12,656 nucleotides of DNA from Bacteroidales bacterium (GCA_017964755.1 JAGCRI010000154.1:1-12656), one strand, 5' to 3'; numbered from the stretch's first letter, positions 1 through 7,158 are shown. Program-made: numbers and translations. The notes: generated by a model not told the origin, from the letters alone.

Positions 1-210
1 AAATACCACCGCAAATTGGGGATGGATGAAGGCTTCGAGAAAGGTTTAGAGAAAGGCATGAAGAAAGGTCGAGAAGAAGGAATTGAACAAGGTAAAAATG
101 AAAAGCTCCGCCAAATGGTTGCAGGCATGCTGAAAAAAGGCATTGATATTTCTACAATAGCGGAAATCTCCGGAATGAGCGAAGAACAAATTGCAGCGTT
201 GCAACCTTGA
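1..210 (+). CDS. PD-(D/E)XK nuclease / Rpn-family transposase-like protein, C-terminal fragment
   Basis: The reading frame is open from base 1, so the true start lies outside the window; the visible part is 69 codons ending in TGA at 208-210. The first third is a charged helix with glycine every fourth residue (GFEKGLEKGMKKG and onward). It leads into a short helical tail, AGMLKKGIDISTIAEISGMS, then EEQIAAL. A G-x-x-x-G charged linker followed by a 'G-(I/L)-s-x-x-x-I-A-x-(I/L)-(S/T)-G-(L/M)-S' tail is the usual ending of Rpn/PD-(D/E)XK transposase-like proteins common in Bacteroidota. The nuclease domain itself would be upstream and cannot be checked here. An internal TTG or ATG start at 16 or 22 would give only a 62-64 residue peptide and is unlikely. 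The family call rests on the tail alone. Rpn proteins are linked to recA-independent recombination and DNA cleavage; the role of this copy is inferred. Confidence 0.72.
   Translation, partial: KYHRKLGMDEGFEKGLEKGMKKGREEGIEQGKNEKLRQMVAGMLKKGIDISTIAEISGMSEEQIAALQP
25..93 (+). repeat. 12-bp period repeat encoding G-x-x-x helical linker
   Basis: Glycine codons fall exactly every 12 bases (31, 43, 55, 67, 79, 91), separated by Glu/Lys-rich triplets. The result is a degenerate tandem repeat, garaaaggh-like at the DNA level and E-K-G-x at the protein level. Such linkers vary in repeat number between family members, so the tract may expand and contract by slippage. Confidence 0.6.
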
Positions 211-308
211 TTCCTAATACATTACGATATTTGTTGCGAATGGTTTGTTTCCCCGCACACCTGACGGCGTGCGTGATTACCATTCCCGCAATTCTCAGCC
301 TACAGAGC

Positions 309-331
309 CCAGCACACCTACGGTGTGCTGG
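309..331. repeat. 10-bp perfect inverted repeat, 3-nt loop
   Basis: CCAGCACACC and GGTGTGCTGG flank the loop TAC. It is the tightest hairpin in the array and would be stable as RNA or as extruded DNA. No T-run follows on either strand, so it is not an obvious intrinsic terminator. Confidence 0.8.
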
Positions 332-540
332 CTAACATATTTAAACACAACCAAATAATATTGCGCCATCGCCAGCAGTCCGTTAGGACTGCGCGGCTCG
401 GTAGCACGGAACAAATGCGGAGACCGCCATTGCGCAGGCTGTAAGCCCGCGGGTAAATTCTGCCGTACCCGTTTCGCGGCTGGAAAGTTAGTGTTTCAAG
501 GCAAGATTGCCCTTAGCCGCGAGAAGGATAGGGCGTCCTT

Positions 541-575
541 TAACCACACATTGCGCTATCGCGGATGTGTGGTTA
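541..575. repeat. 11-bp perfect inverted repeat, 13-nt loop
   Basis: TAACCACACAT pairs perfectly with ATGTGTGGTTA. The 13-base loop contains CGC and GCG (554-556/561-563), which could extend the stem. It lies about 100 bp beyond the stop codon of the acyltransferase gene, so a role at the 3' end of that transcript is possible, but there is no U-tract on that strand. Confidence 0.75.
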
Positions 576-678
576 TCTGCACTTCGTGTGTGGAATCTCT
601 CAGAGGTTTTGATGACTATTGTAAGATGATTATTAAAATATTATTGTGTATTGTCCACTCAGCAAAGCACATGGAAAT

Positions 679-1578
679 TTAATCCTCCCAAAAATCATAG
701 AAATTGAACCATTGTAACGGATATTGGTTCAATACGTTTTCAAGGGTTTGGGCATACTCCTCTGCGAGACGTGCCGCCTTTTTTGCAGAAGTTTCCCCTT
801 CAATTTGCTCTATCTCAATAGGGTTCACTAAAACCTTGTATTTTTTTCCGCGTCCTTTTAAGGCGAAAAGCGCGACTGTCTTCACATTTTTTGCGGCGGC
901 GAGGCGGAAAGCACCGCTGGGGAATGAGGCACGCTCTCCTAAAAGCAACGGTGTAAAAGTCTTGTCGCTGCCAAGAACCCTGTCACACGTCATACTCACG
1001 ATGTCGCCGCTGTCCAAAGCGGCGTTAAGCGTAAAAATGTGCGAGCCGTCGTCGCTCACAGGCACCATAACGACATTGCTCTCCCCCATTTTCATCTGGC
1101 GGTCGGACTGGACATTTTTGTTTTCTCCCTCATAAACCACAGTGAAAATTTTCTTTTCATGCTGCGGAAAAGCATAGCCCGCAAGTTCAAAATTGCCGAC
1201 ATGCGCACCGAGAATCATAAAACCCTCGTCCATACTTACAAGTTGTTTAACATAGTCAGTTCCAACAACTTGAATGTCAATCCACTGGTTGCCGCGCGCC
1301 CACACAGCAAACTTGTCGATGACAATTTTCCCGAAAATGAAGTGGTTTCTGACAGTGGAAAAAGCGGCTTTCAATTTCGAGTAATGATGACGGCGGCGGA
1401 AATAGTAATATATTGCATTGCGCTCTTTCACGTGAGTGGTCAAATAGACAGGAATGGAAAAGGCCATAAAGAAATATCCGACCTGCACCGGTGCGAAACG
1501 CAATAAAAAGAGCAGGAAATTCCGGCCGAAGTTTCCGCCGCCGGTATTTCCCGCCCATTGTCTCGTATTATTGCTCAT
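679..1578 (-). CDS. LpxL/HtrB-like lysophospholipid acyltransferase
   Basis: The 299-residue product belongs to the LpxL/HtrB lipid A late-acyltransferase-like family (LPLAT superfamily), which transfers an acyl chain from acyl-ACP to a lipid acceptor at the inner membrane. The catalytic H-x4-(D/E) motif is present in GAHVGNFE (H126, E131 from this start). A hydrophobic N-terminal segment (about residues 20-45) should anchor it, and W8 with a following Gly-rich stretch matches the N-terminus of Bacteroidota members. Length is typical. I chose ATG at 1578; a GTG at 1584 would add two residues. It is the last gene of the four-gene minus-strand cluster, 13 bp after the DoxX-like gene. Related Bacteroidota proteins act on lipid A, but others sit in aryl-polyene or flexirubin clusters. 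None of those genes are here, so the acceptor is unknown and I give no symbol. Confidence 0.85.
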   Translation of the reverse strand: MSNNTRQWAGNTGGGNFGRNFLLFLLRFAPVQVGYFFMAFSIPVYLTTHVKERNAIYYYFRRRHHYSKLKAAFSTVRNHFIFGKIVIDKFAVWARGNQWIDIQVVGTDYVKQLVSMDEGFMILGAHVGNFELAGYAFPQHEKKIFTVVYEGENKNVQSDRQMKMGESNVVMVPVSDDGSHIFTLNAALDSGDIVSMTCDRVLGSDKTFTPLLLGERASFPSGAFRLAAAKNVKTVALFALKGRGKKYKVLVNPIEIEQIEGETSAKKAARLAEEYAQTLENVLNQYPLQWFNFYDFWED

Positions 1579-1591
1579 CTTCACAGATGAA

Positions 1592-2773
1592 TTATTTCAT
1601 TTCAGGAATGTCGCGCCAATTCCACTTGTCTTTCACTATTCCTTTTACAATCACAATAACCCCCGGGTTAGCACGCACCGCATCACGCGTCATGAACGGG
1701 CCTTTGACGGGATCTATAGTATTATGATATATCGGGAACGGGAGCGGATGCTCTTCAGTGAAAATGGCGATTTCATCTTCAGAAGAATTGGTAACGGCCG
1801 CAATATCATAGCCCTGAGCTGCACAATATTCGGCAAGTTGCTCCAATGCAGGCAGCCCTTTAACGTTTGTCTCCGCCAAATCGTGCATAAAGACAAGATA
1901 TGTAGGCGTTTCCTTATTGACGTTAATAAGTCCGAAAGCGTGTTCTCCGCCGTTTGTGTCTGTCATTGTGAACCCTGGAATCTTACATCTCACCAAATCG
2001 CGAATAATGCTGTCCTTACGGTCAACATACTCGAAATTCTCAGCAAAATTCGGATCTTTATCATACATAGACATCATCTCTTCCTCATTGAAATATGACA
2101 AAGTCCCATCCGCGACATTCTTATAAACATAGACAATTGATTTCTGAGCCGGCTGGTCAACAAAAGTATCCGCAACATTGTCACCTTTCTTCCAATCGCT
2201 AAAATCAATCCACGGAAGATGACGATAGCAGATAAATTGTATAAAAAACACAGCGATCACATATATCGCAACAAGAAGCCATTGTCCGAGTATTGTCAGG
2301 CGAATATCAGGGATTGTTTTTCTTTTAAAGAACACAATCAAAGTCGGGATAATCAAACCGACATTTTTCAGGAAGGTCTGAAGGTTCGACATTTTCACAG
2401 CCTGGCCGAAACAACCGCAATCTTTCACCACACCGAAATCATAACCATAATTCACTTCGAGATGTTCCGCCAAAGCGAGCCATGCTGTGAGGAAGAGAAA
2501 AAAGGTCATGAAAAGCATGTAAAAGATTGAGGTGAGATTAACTCTGATACGGCTAAACATCATAAGGCCGAGAACCATTTCAGCCGTACTGAGGCAACCG
2601 CCGAAAAACATTGAGAACGGGTGCATGAACCCCATACCGAAAGATATGAAATACTCATCAACTTTTATGGCCGAAGCGATAGGGTCAACGGCCTTCATCA
2701 AACCTGAAAAGATGAATACCAACCCGAGTAATATTCGTATAATCTTCAGCCAAACCGCTTCTTTCTGTTTCAT
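1592..2773 (-). CDS. BT_3928-like DoxX/MauE membrane protein with thioredoxin-like C-terminal domain
   Basis: A 393-residue protein. The N-terminal half has about four or five membrane segments (roughly 8-27, 44-72, 81-102, 132-150, 160-182) and the loop motif DCGCFG (C119, C121), typical of MauE/DoxX-type proteins thought to work in disulfide or quinone-linked redox chemistry. After a soluble linker, residues about 289-385 look thioredoxin-like: a beta strand TYLVFMHD, a helix LPALEQLAEYCAAQG, a second strand YDIAAVTNS, and a late NPG near the usual cis-proline position. The place where a CXXC would stand reads MHDLAETN, so this domain has no thioredoxin active site. The layout matches the Bacteroidota family named after BT_3928. 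In Bacteroides that gene usually neighbours tpiA; here it lies between the exported oxidoreductase gene (17 bp upstream) and the acyltransferase gene (13 bp downstream). Its biochemical function is not established. Confidence 0.8.
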   Translation of the reverse strand: MKQKEAVWLKIIRILLGLVFIFSGLMKAVDPIASAIKVDEYFISFGMGFMHPFSMFFGGCLSTAEMVLGLMMFSRIRVNLTSIFYMLFMTFFLFLTAWLALAEHLEVNYGYDFGVVKDCGCFGQAVKMSNLQTFLKNVGLIIPTLIVFFKRKTIPDIRLTILGQWLLVAIYVIAVFFIQFICYRHLPWIDFSDWKKGDNVADTFVDQPAQKSIVYVYKNVADGTLSYFNEEEMMSMYDKDPNFAENFEYVDRKDSIIRDLVRCKIPGFTMTDTNGGEHAFGLINVNKETPTYLVFMHDLAETNVKGLPALEQLAEYCAAQGYDIAAVTNSSEDEIAIFTEEHPLPFPIYHNTIDPVKGPFMTRDAVRANPGVIVIVKGIVKDKWNWRDIPEMK

Positions 2774-2790
2774 AACAAATCAATTTTAAA

Positions 2791-3606
2791 TTATTTACGA
2801 GGTGATACTGAACGCTGTACCGGCATTTCTTTCTTTCTGGTCACATCTTCGCCGTTAGTGCGTGCATTCTGTTTGTTAAGTGAATTAGGTGCTGGAGATA
2901 TTTTACGGGCACCGTTAGGCACACTCTTAACAAGAGTTTCAAGGGTTGTTTTGTATGACTTGCAAGCCGCAGAAAGATTCTTTTCAGCCTCTTTTGTTGA
3001 CATGCCATAAACCACAAAAGGAGTCTGCCACACCATACCCGAATGGTTTGCTGTGAGCTGGTATGGGCGAAGAAGTTCGTCAACTGTGAACATATTGCGA
3101 CCGCCAGAACGGTAAGCGCTCTCTTCGGAGCCTGTGGTAACTGCTACAAGAAGAGCCTTCCCCTGTATGCTCTCTTTGCTGAACATATAGAAAACATCAT
3201 CTATCCACTCTTTCAGTTTTGCCGGAGCTGAAGCATAATAGAACGGGAACTGGAAAACAATGGCGCGCACACCTGCCACCTTCTCCTTGAACTCGTCAAC
3301 GTTAAATTTCTTTAACGAATATAAGTCAACAACTTCAACATTCTCAACACCTTGCGCAACTTCTGCAAGTGCTTTGTTTGCTGTGGACTCTTTCAAGTTA
3401 GGATGCGCCATAAGGACGAGGACACCATTGGCGTGAGGATGCCCCTTTTCAGGTTTATCAAAATGACCATTTTCAAGCTTATCAGGACGGCCTGCCTCAA
3501 TAGGTCTGGGCTGCTTTTCCGGTTTCGGCTGTGGCCCGTTTTTCTGGGCAAAGCTCGCGGACACCACAAAAAGCAGTGCCGCGAACATTAACAATATCTT
3601 TTTCAT
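2791..3606 (-). CDS. Exported flavodoxin-fold NAD(P)H oxidoreductase
   Basis: A 271-residue protein. Residues 1-20 form a Sec signal peptide (two lysines, hydrophobic core, likely cut after SFA before QK). Residues 21-60 are a Pro/Lys/Glu/His-rich linker with a loosely repeated P-D/E-K unit. Residues about 61-215 match the flavodoxin-like NAD(P)H:quinone oxidoreductase fold (MdaB/KefF/NQO type): GVLVLMAHPN at the first strand and phosphate loop, FQFPFYYASAPAKLKEWIDD, and the late VTTGSEESAYRSGG plus SGMVWQTPFVVYG. The last 45 residues are a Lys/Arg/Asn-rich tail of no known family. These enzymes reduce quinones or small electrophiles using FMN and NAD(P)H and are normally cytoplasmic, so the signal peptide is unusual. 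The only methionine between the signal and the fold start is M7, so an internal start cannot remove the signal. It lies 38 bp after the peptide symporter gene. The fold is clear; periplasmic location and substrate are inferred. Confidence 0.8.
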   Translation of the reverse strand: MKKILLMFAALLFVVSASFAQKNGPQPKPEKQPRPIEAGRPDKLENGHFDKPEKGHPHANGVLVLMAHPNLKESTANKALAEVAQGVENVEVVDLYSLKKFNVDEFKEKVAGVRAIVFQFPFYYASAPAKLKEWIDDVFYMFSKESIQGKALLVAVTTGSEESAYRSGGRNMFTVDELLRPYQLTANHSGMVWQTPFVVYGMSTKEAEKNLSAACKSYKTTLETLVKSVPNGARKISPAPNSLNKQNARTNGEDVTRKKEMPVQRSVSPRK

Positions 3607-3644
3607 AATTCCTTTATTATCAATTGATACAATAAATAATAAGA

Positions 3645-5210
3645 TTATTTCGCAACTCTTTCAAGCCATTTGACCATACCGAGCATAACGACCATAGAGA
3701 CAATACAGACGATGGCGAATACGAGCCAGCACTGCCAAATAGGCCAATTGTTATACATCAGCGGTCCGATTGGGAGCAACAAGTTACCCACAGCGGTAGC
3801 AGCCAGCCACAGTCCCTGACAAAGCCCTTGCATGTGAGATGGAGCCACTTTTGACACGAATGAGAGTCCAAGAGGCGAAATGAAAAGCTCTGCCACAGTC
3901 AAGATGAAATACATGACTATCATCACCCATACCCCTATCTTTGCGGAACTTTGAGCCGCGGCATCCTGAGCCAAAAATTCGTTAGATGACGGATAACCCT
4001 GTACCATAGATACAACCATCAGGAACAGATATGCGATACCTGCAATAGCCATACCGATAGCTATTTTGCGCGGAGTTGAAATGGCGTGTCCACGATTGGC
4101 TAAAGCTGAGAAAATAAGCATTATGACCGGTGTCAAGAAAATAACGCAGAACGGGTTGATAGATTGCAGAATTTCAGGAGCTACAGTTGAGGTGTTGACG
4201 AAATCGCGTGCAAAATATGAGAGCGACACACCATTCTGATGGAATGAGAACCAGAAGAATATCACAATACCAAGCACAGCAAACAAAGCATAAATACGTT
4301 GTCTAATATCTGTAGCCATAGCCTTTTTCTCCTCATCAGAAATGGTAACGGCACCAGCGGATTCCACTTTCTTGCCCGGAGTTGGGAATTTAATCTTATT
4401 GAAGAGGAAAATAAGAAGAGAAATAATCATGGCAACAACTGAAGCAATAAAAGCATAGTGAATGCCATTGTTGTAGAATTGCAGGTAATCGTTGCAGAAG
4501 GTAGTCATATCGCTGATAGTATAACCGTTAGCGGTAACTTCAGCAGCAAGAGCGTTCAAATTGTCAAAATTTGCCATTGCATCGCCAGAAACCAAATATT
4601 CGTGGCACAATTTCGGCAGGTTAGCATTGAAAACCAGACCTTGGGCCTTCAAGCTCATATCACGAAGCCAAGGAGCGACTAACGGAGCAAACACCGCACC
4701 AATATTGATGAACACGTAGAACCACTGGAAACCAGCATCGCGGAGACCCTGCGCTTTTTTCAGTGCCTCAGGGCTCTCTTTGGCAGCCTCTTTTTCCAAG
4801 TTGTCGTACATCTGCCCGACAATTGCCTGAAGATTGCCTTTAAAAAGACCGTTACCGAAAGCGATAATAGCCAAAGCTACACATGTAACAACAAGCAGAA
4901 ACATCTTGTTGTCAGCGTTGGCATTAATAGGAACAGCTATAATGACATAACCGAGGGCCATCACAATCAAGCCTGTAATGATAGTGCCTTTGTAGTTCTG
5001 GGTTTTATCGGCAATAATACCGCCGACCAGACTCAAGACATAAATACCAGCCAAGAAGACCGAATAAATAGTGGCTGCCGTCCCATCACTCAAACCGAAC
5101 TGTGAGCAGAGGAAAAGTGTAAGTACGGCTACCATGATGTAATAGCCAAAGCGCTCGCCCATGTTGCTCAGAGCGGCTGCAATCAAACCTTTTGGATGTC
5201 CTTTAAACAT
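3645..5210 (-). CDS. POT-family proton-coupled di/tripeptide transporter
   Basis: A 521-residue inner-membrane symporter of the POT/PTR2 branch of the major facilitator superfamily, which takes up di- and tripeptides with protons. Family signatures: GERFGYY in TM1 (E19, R20, F21, Y23, Y24), FGNGLFKGNLQAIVGQMYD in TM4 with the conserved lysine K124, FFWFSFHQNGVSLSYFARD in TM7 (Q325), and AELFISPLGLS in TM10 (E441). The canonical TM1 motif is E-x-x-E-R-F; here the first glutamate is replaced by N16. A long loop between TM6 regions (about 183-250) is predicted soluble and is a common insertion in Bacteroidota members. It is the first gene of the minus-strand cluster, with a promoter match 90-120 bp upstream. 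A symbol such as dtpT would only be by homology, so none is given. Family assignment is firm; peptide specificity is inferred. Confidence 0.93.
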   Translation of the reverse strand: MFKGHPKGLIAAALSNMGERFGYYIMVAVLTLFLCSQFGLSDGTAATIYSVFLAGIYVLSLVGGIIADKTQNYKGTIITGLIVMALGYVIIAVPINANADNKMFLLVVTCVALAIIAFGNGLFKGNLQAIVGQMYDNLEKEAAKESPEALKKAQGLRDAGFQWFYVFINIGAVFAPLVAPWLRDMSLKAQGLVFNANLPKLCHEYLVSGDAMANFDNLNALAAEVTANGYTISDMTTFCNDYLQFYNNGIHYAFIASVVAMIISLLIFLFNKIKFPTPGKKVESAGAVTISDEEKKAMATDIRQRIYALFAVLGIVIFFWFSFHQNGVSLSYFARDFVNTSTVAPEILQSINPFCVIFLTPVIMLIFSALANRGHAISTPRKIAIGMAIAGIAYLFLMVVSMVQGYPSSNEFLAQDAAAQSSAKIGVWVMIVMYFILTVAELFISPLGLSFVSKVAPSHMQGLCQGLWLAATAVGNLLLPIGPLMYNNWPIWQCWLVFAIVCIVSMVVMLGMVKWLERVAK

Positions 5211-5299
5211 AGTACATAGATTTTAATTAATAAAAAATGATATTTATAGATTTTTGGATTTCACCATAGTTTCATGTCTGTAAAAAAATATACAACCTG

Positions 5300-5332
5300 C
5301 AAAGATACATCATTTTTTGCAAAAAAACAAAA
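5300..5332 (-). promoter_or_regulatory. Bacteroidota-type promoter for the peptide-transporter cluster
   Basis: Read on the minus strand, TTTTG (5332-5328) is followed after 20 bp by TATCTTTG (5307-5300), which fits the Bacteroidota sigma-ABfr consensus of TTTG about 20 bp ahead of TAnnTTTG. Transcription would start near 5293, leaving a leader of about 80 bases before the ATG at 5210. This is the best promoter match in the window. The rest of the 238-bp divergent gap (5211-5448) is AT-rich. I could not find an equally good promoter for the plus-strand lipoprotein gene; an imperfect inverted repeat ATTGC/GCAAT (5378-5382/5391-5395) lies 54-71 bp before its start. Confidence 0.6.
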
Positions 5333-5448
5333 TAATTATTGGTGGATAGATTCAAGCTGTGACGAACAAACAGATTAATTGCGGCATTCTGCAATAACAA
5401 TAATTGAATTTTTTATTCGTTGGTTAATATGTATTAAAAAATATTGTG

Positions 5449-7158
5449 ATGGAGATAAAAAATGTTTTATGCAAACTTGTGTTGACGGTTGCATTATTTT
5501 CCATGATTTCTTGTGCGAAAGACAAAATCACCCGGATATCGCCAGACGATAGTGAAGATTATATTGAAAATACGGCTTTTGACAGAACTGTGCATGTGGA
5601 TTTTTCGGAAGGCGGAAATGCAGCGGTGGGCGGCACGAACAGCGATTTTACGGTGTCGGTGAGCGGTAACGGCGTGACAATTGTTTATGCGGGCAGCGAG
5701 AATGTGAAGTACGAACTTTCGGGCAGTACTGCAACCGGATTTTTCAAATTGTACAGTTATCACAAACAGGCTGTCGTCCTTAATAGTGTTGACATCACCA
5801 ATCCTAACGGAGCGGCCATCAATATACAGGGGCCTCAATCCGCTCCGAGTGTCGGAAGGCGCACTTTCCTTGTTGTCAACGGGACAAATACGCTGAAAGA
5901 CGGCACCGCATACTCTTCCACACCTGATGGCGAAGACGAGAAAGGCGTGATTTTCAGCGAAGGACAGATCATTTTCAGCGGCGCGGGTACGCTAAACGTT
6001 ACGGCTGTCGGCAAAGCGGGCATCAACTCCGACAGTTACCTGCGCTTTATGGATTCGCCAGAGATAACTGTGACTTCATCAGCGGGGCACGGTGTGCGAG
6101 GTGACGACTATGTGATTATATCGGGCGGGACTTTGAATGTGGAGGTTTCGGCTGCAATGAAAAAAGGAATAAAAAGTGACGGCTATGTTTCTATTACCGG
6201 CGGCACAACCAATATAAATGTTACGGGCAGTGCGGGCTACGACAGCGAGGCGCAAGACTATTCTGGCAGCGCGGGCGTGAGGGCAGGCACTTACTTTTCA
6301 ATATTAGGCGGGACAGTAGAAATTGCAAATTCCGGAGCCGGTGGCAAAGGCATAAGCTGCGATGGCGAAGGTCGCTTCAACGGCGGCACACTGAAAGTTA
6401 CGACTACCGGCAGCAACTACACTTCGGGCGATGTTTCGGCTAAGGGCATTAAATGTGACGGCGACATGACTTTCTCCGGCGCAAACGTCTCCGTGAATTG
6501 CAAAGCGCATGAGGGCATTGAATCCAAAGGAAACATAACAATTACAGGTGGCGTAGTTTACAGTTACTCCGCAGCCGATGACGCTATAAACTCTGCCGGC
6601 GACTTCACAATTTCAGGCGGATATGTATGCGGACACGCCACCTCGAATGACGGCCTTGACGCCAACGGCGACTGCTATATCAATGGCGGCGTGGTTTACG
6701 CTATCGGTTCAAACTCCCCCGAAGTCGCTATTGACGCGAACACTGAGGAAAATCACACATTATATGTCAACGGCGGTGTTATCATAGCAATCGGCGGACT
6801 TGAACGCGGCGCGTCATTGTCACAAGCGTGCTACTCTGCATCTTCTTGGTCGTCAGGCACTTGGTACTCGTTGACGGTCGGTTCTTCGGTTTATGCCTTC
6901 AAAGCGCCTTCAAGCGGCGGCACTCCGCTCGTGGTATCCGGCTCTTCAACACCGGCATTGGCATCTGGCGTAACTGTATCTGACGGAACATATTATTTTG
7001 ACAACACATTGGTAACTGGGGCAAGTGTGAGCGGCGGTACTGCGGTGTCGTTATCTTCATATTCAGGTGAAAGTGGCGGCGGCGGCGGTGGAACCCCTCC
7101 TAACGGCGGTGGCGGAACTCCACCAAATGGTGGCGGCGGCGCACCTCCGGGGCACTGA
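5449..7158 (+). CDS. Cthe_2159-like beta-helix carbohydrate-binding lipoprotein
   Basis: A 569-residue lipoprotein. The signal peptide ends in the lipobox SMISC (C22). Residues about 140-190 carry the entry motif of the Cthe_2159 family (LVVNGTNTLKDGTAYSST, then the acidic EDEKGVIF). From about 190 to 450 there are about nine beta-helix coils of 22-36 residues, each built as G-I/V-x-(S/C/A)-(D/A)-G-x4-I-x-G-G-x3: KGIKSDGYVSITGG (239), KGISCDGEGRFNGG (300), KGIKCDGDMTFSGA (332), EGIESKGNITITGG (355), DAINSAGDFTISGG (378), DGLDANGDCYINGG (401). The Asp/Gly turns would suit calcium binding. Residues 543-567 form a Gly/Pro repeat tail. Clostridium thermocellum Cthe_2159 is a parallel beta-helix that binds cellulose and polygalacturonate; ligand and catalysis here are unknown. 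I prefer ATG at 5449 over GTG at 5446. The DUF2490 gene follows 52 bp later, so co-transcription is likely. Confidence 0.82.
   Translation: MEIKNVLCKLVLTVALFSMISCAKDKITRISPDDSEDYIENTAFDRTVHVDFSEGGNAAVGGTNSDFTVSVSGNGVTIVYAGSENVKYELSGSTATGFFKLYSYHKQAVVLNSVDITNPNGAAINIQGPQSAPSVGRRTFLVVNGTNTLKDGTAYSSTPDGEDEKGVIFSEGQIIFSGAGTLNVTAVGKAGINSDSYLRFMDSPEITVTSSAGHGVRGDDYVIISGGTLNVEVSAAMKKGIKSDGYVSITGGTTNINVTGSAGYDSEAQDYSGSAGVRAGTYFSILGGTVEIANSGAGGKGISCDGEGRFNGGTLKVTTTGSNYTSGDVSAKGIKCDGDMTFSGANVSVNCKAHEGIESKGNITITGGVVYSYSAADDAINSAGDFTISGGYVCGHATSNDGLDANGDCYINGGVVYAIGSNSPEVAIDANTEENHTLYVNGGVIIAIGGLERGASLSQACYSASSWSSGTWYSLTVGSSVYAFKAPSSGGTPLVVSGSSTPALASGVTVSDGTYYFDNTLVTGASVSGGTAVSLSSYSGESGGGGGGTPPNGGGGTPPNGGGGAPPGH
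7075..7149 (+). repeat. Gly/Pro-rich 8-residue repeat tail of the beta-helix lipoprotein
   Basis: The coding sequence ends in three units of the form GGGG(T/A)PP(N/G), preceded by extra glycines. The DNA copies differ at third positions (for example ACCCCTCCTAAC and ACTCCACCAAAT), so the tail is kept at the protein level and is not a fresh DNA duplication. It may act as a flexible spacer. There is no T9SS sorting domain after it. Confidence 0.75.

Larger units (their letters stand above)
254..575. repeat. Array of six hairpins at about 59-bp spacing
   Basis: Inverted repeats seen by eye: 254-261/266-273 (8 bp, one mismatch, loop TGAC); 309-318/322-331 (10 bp perfect, loop TAC); 375-381/386-392 (7 bp perfect, loop GTTA); 433-440/444-451 (8 bp, one mismatch, loop GTA); 474-481/515-522 (8 bp perfect) enclosing 500-504/507-511 (5 bp, loop GA); 541-551/565-575 (11 bp perfect). 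Hairpin centres lie near 264, 320, 384, 442, 498-506 and 558, a mean step of about 59 bp. The first two loops (TGAC, TAC) and the next two (GTTA, GTA) look like opposite orientations of one core. Stem sequences differ between units, so structure and spacing are shared rather than sequence. Confidence 0.65.
211..678. other. 468-bp gene-poor region, rich in inverted repeats
   Basis: This stretch separates the nuclease fragment from the converging acyltransferase gene. A 63-codon frame at 491-682 has no recognisable features and overlaps the hairpins, so I do not call it a gene. I saw no tRNA-like cloverleaf, no Bacteroidota -7 element in a useful place, and no hairpin followed by a T-run that would make a clear terminator. 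The middle (254-575) is a series of hairpins described separately. The last 70 bases (about 608-678) are AT-rich and featureless. It could be the eroded remains of a mobile element associated with the nuclease gene, an intergenic repeat family, or a structured RNA. Confidence 0.7.

Noticed and set aside
254..575. CRISPR array
   Set aside because: The spacing is regular, but the units do not share a repeat sequence and no cas gene is present.
541..575. Intrinsic terminator for the minus-strand cluster
   Set aside because: The stem is strong but the loop is long and no T-run follows it on the minus strand.
491..682. A 63-codon plus-strand frame in the hairpin region
   Set aside because: It runs through two inverted repeats and overlaps the end of the acyltransferase gene. 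It shows no domain, signal peptide or promoter.
704..2098. Several overlapping plus-strand frames of 78-214 codons
   Set aside because: They lie antisense to the acyltransferase and DoxX-like genes, have unlikely composition and match no family; they are shadows of the real genes.
3607..3644. Internal promoter before the exported oxidoreductase gene
   Set aside because: The 38-bp gap has no TAnnTTTG match on the minus strand.
5378..5395. Operator-like inverted repeat upstream of the beta-helix lipoprotein gene
   Set aside because: Only five base pairs (ATTGC/GCAAT) match, in an AT-rich region where such short repeats arise by chance.
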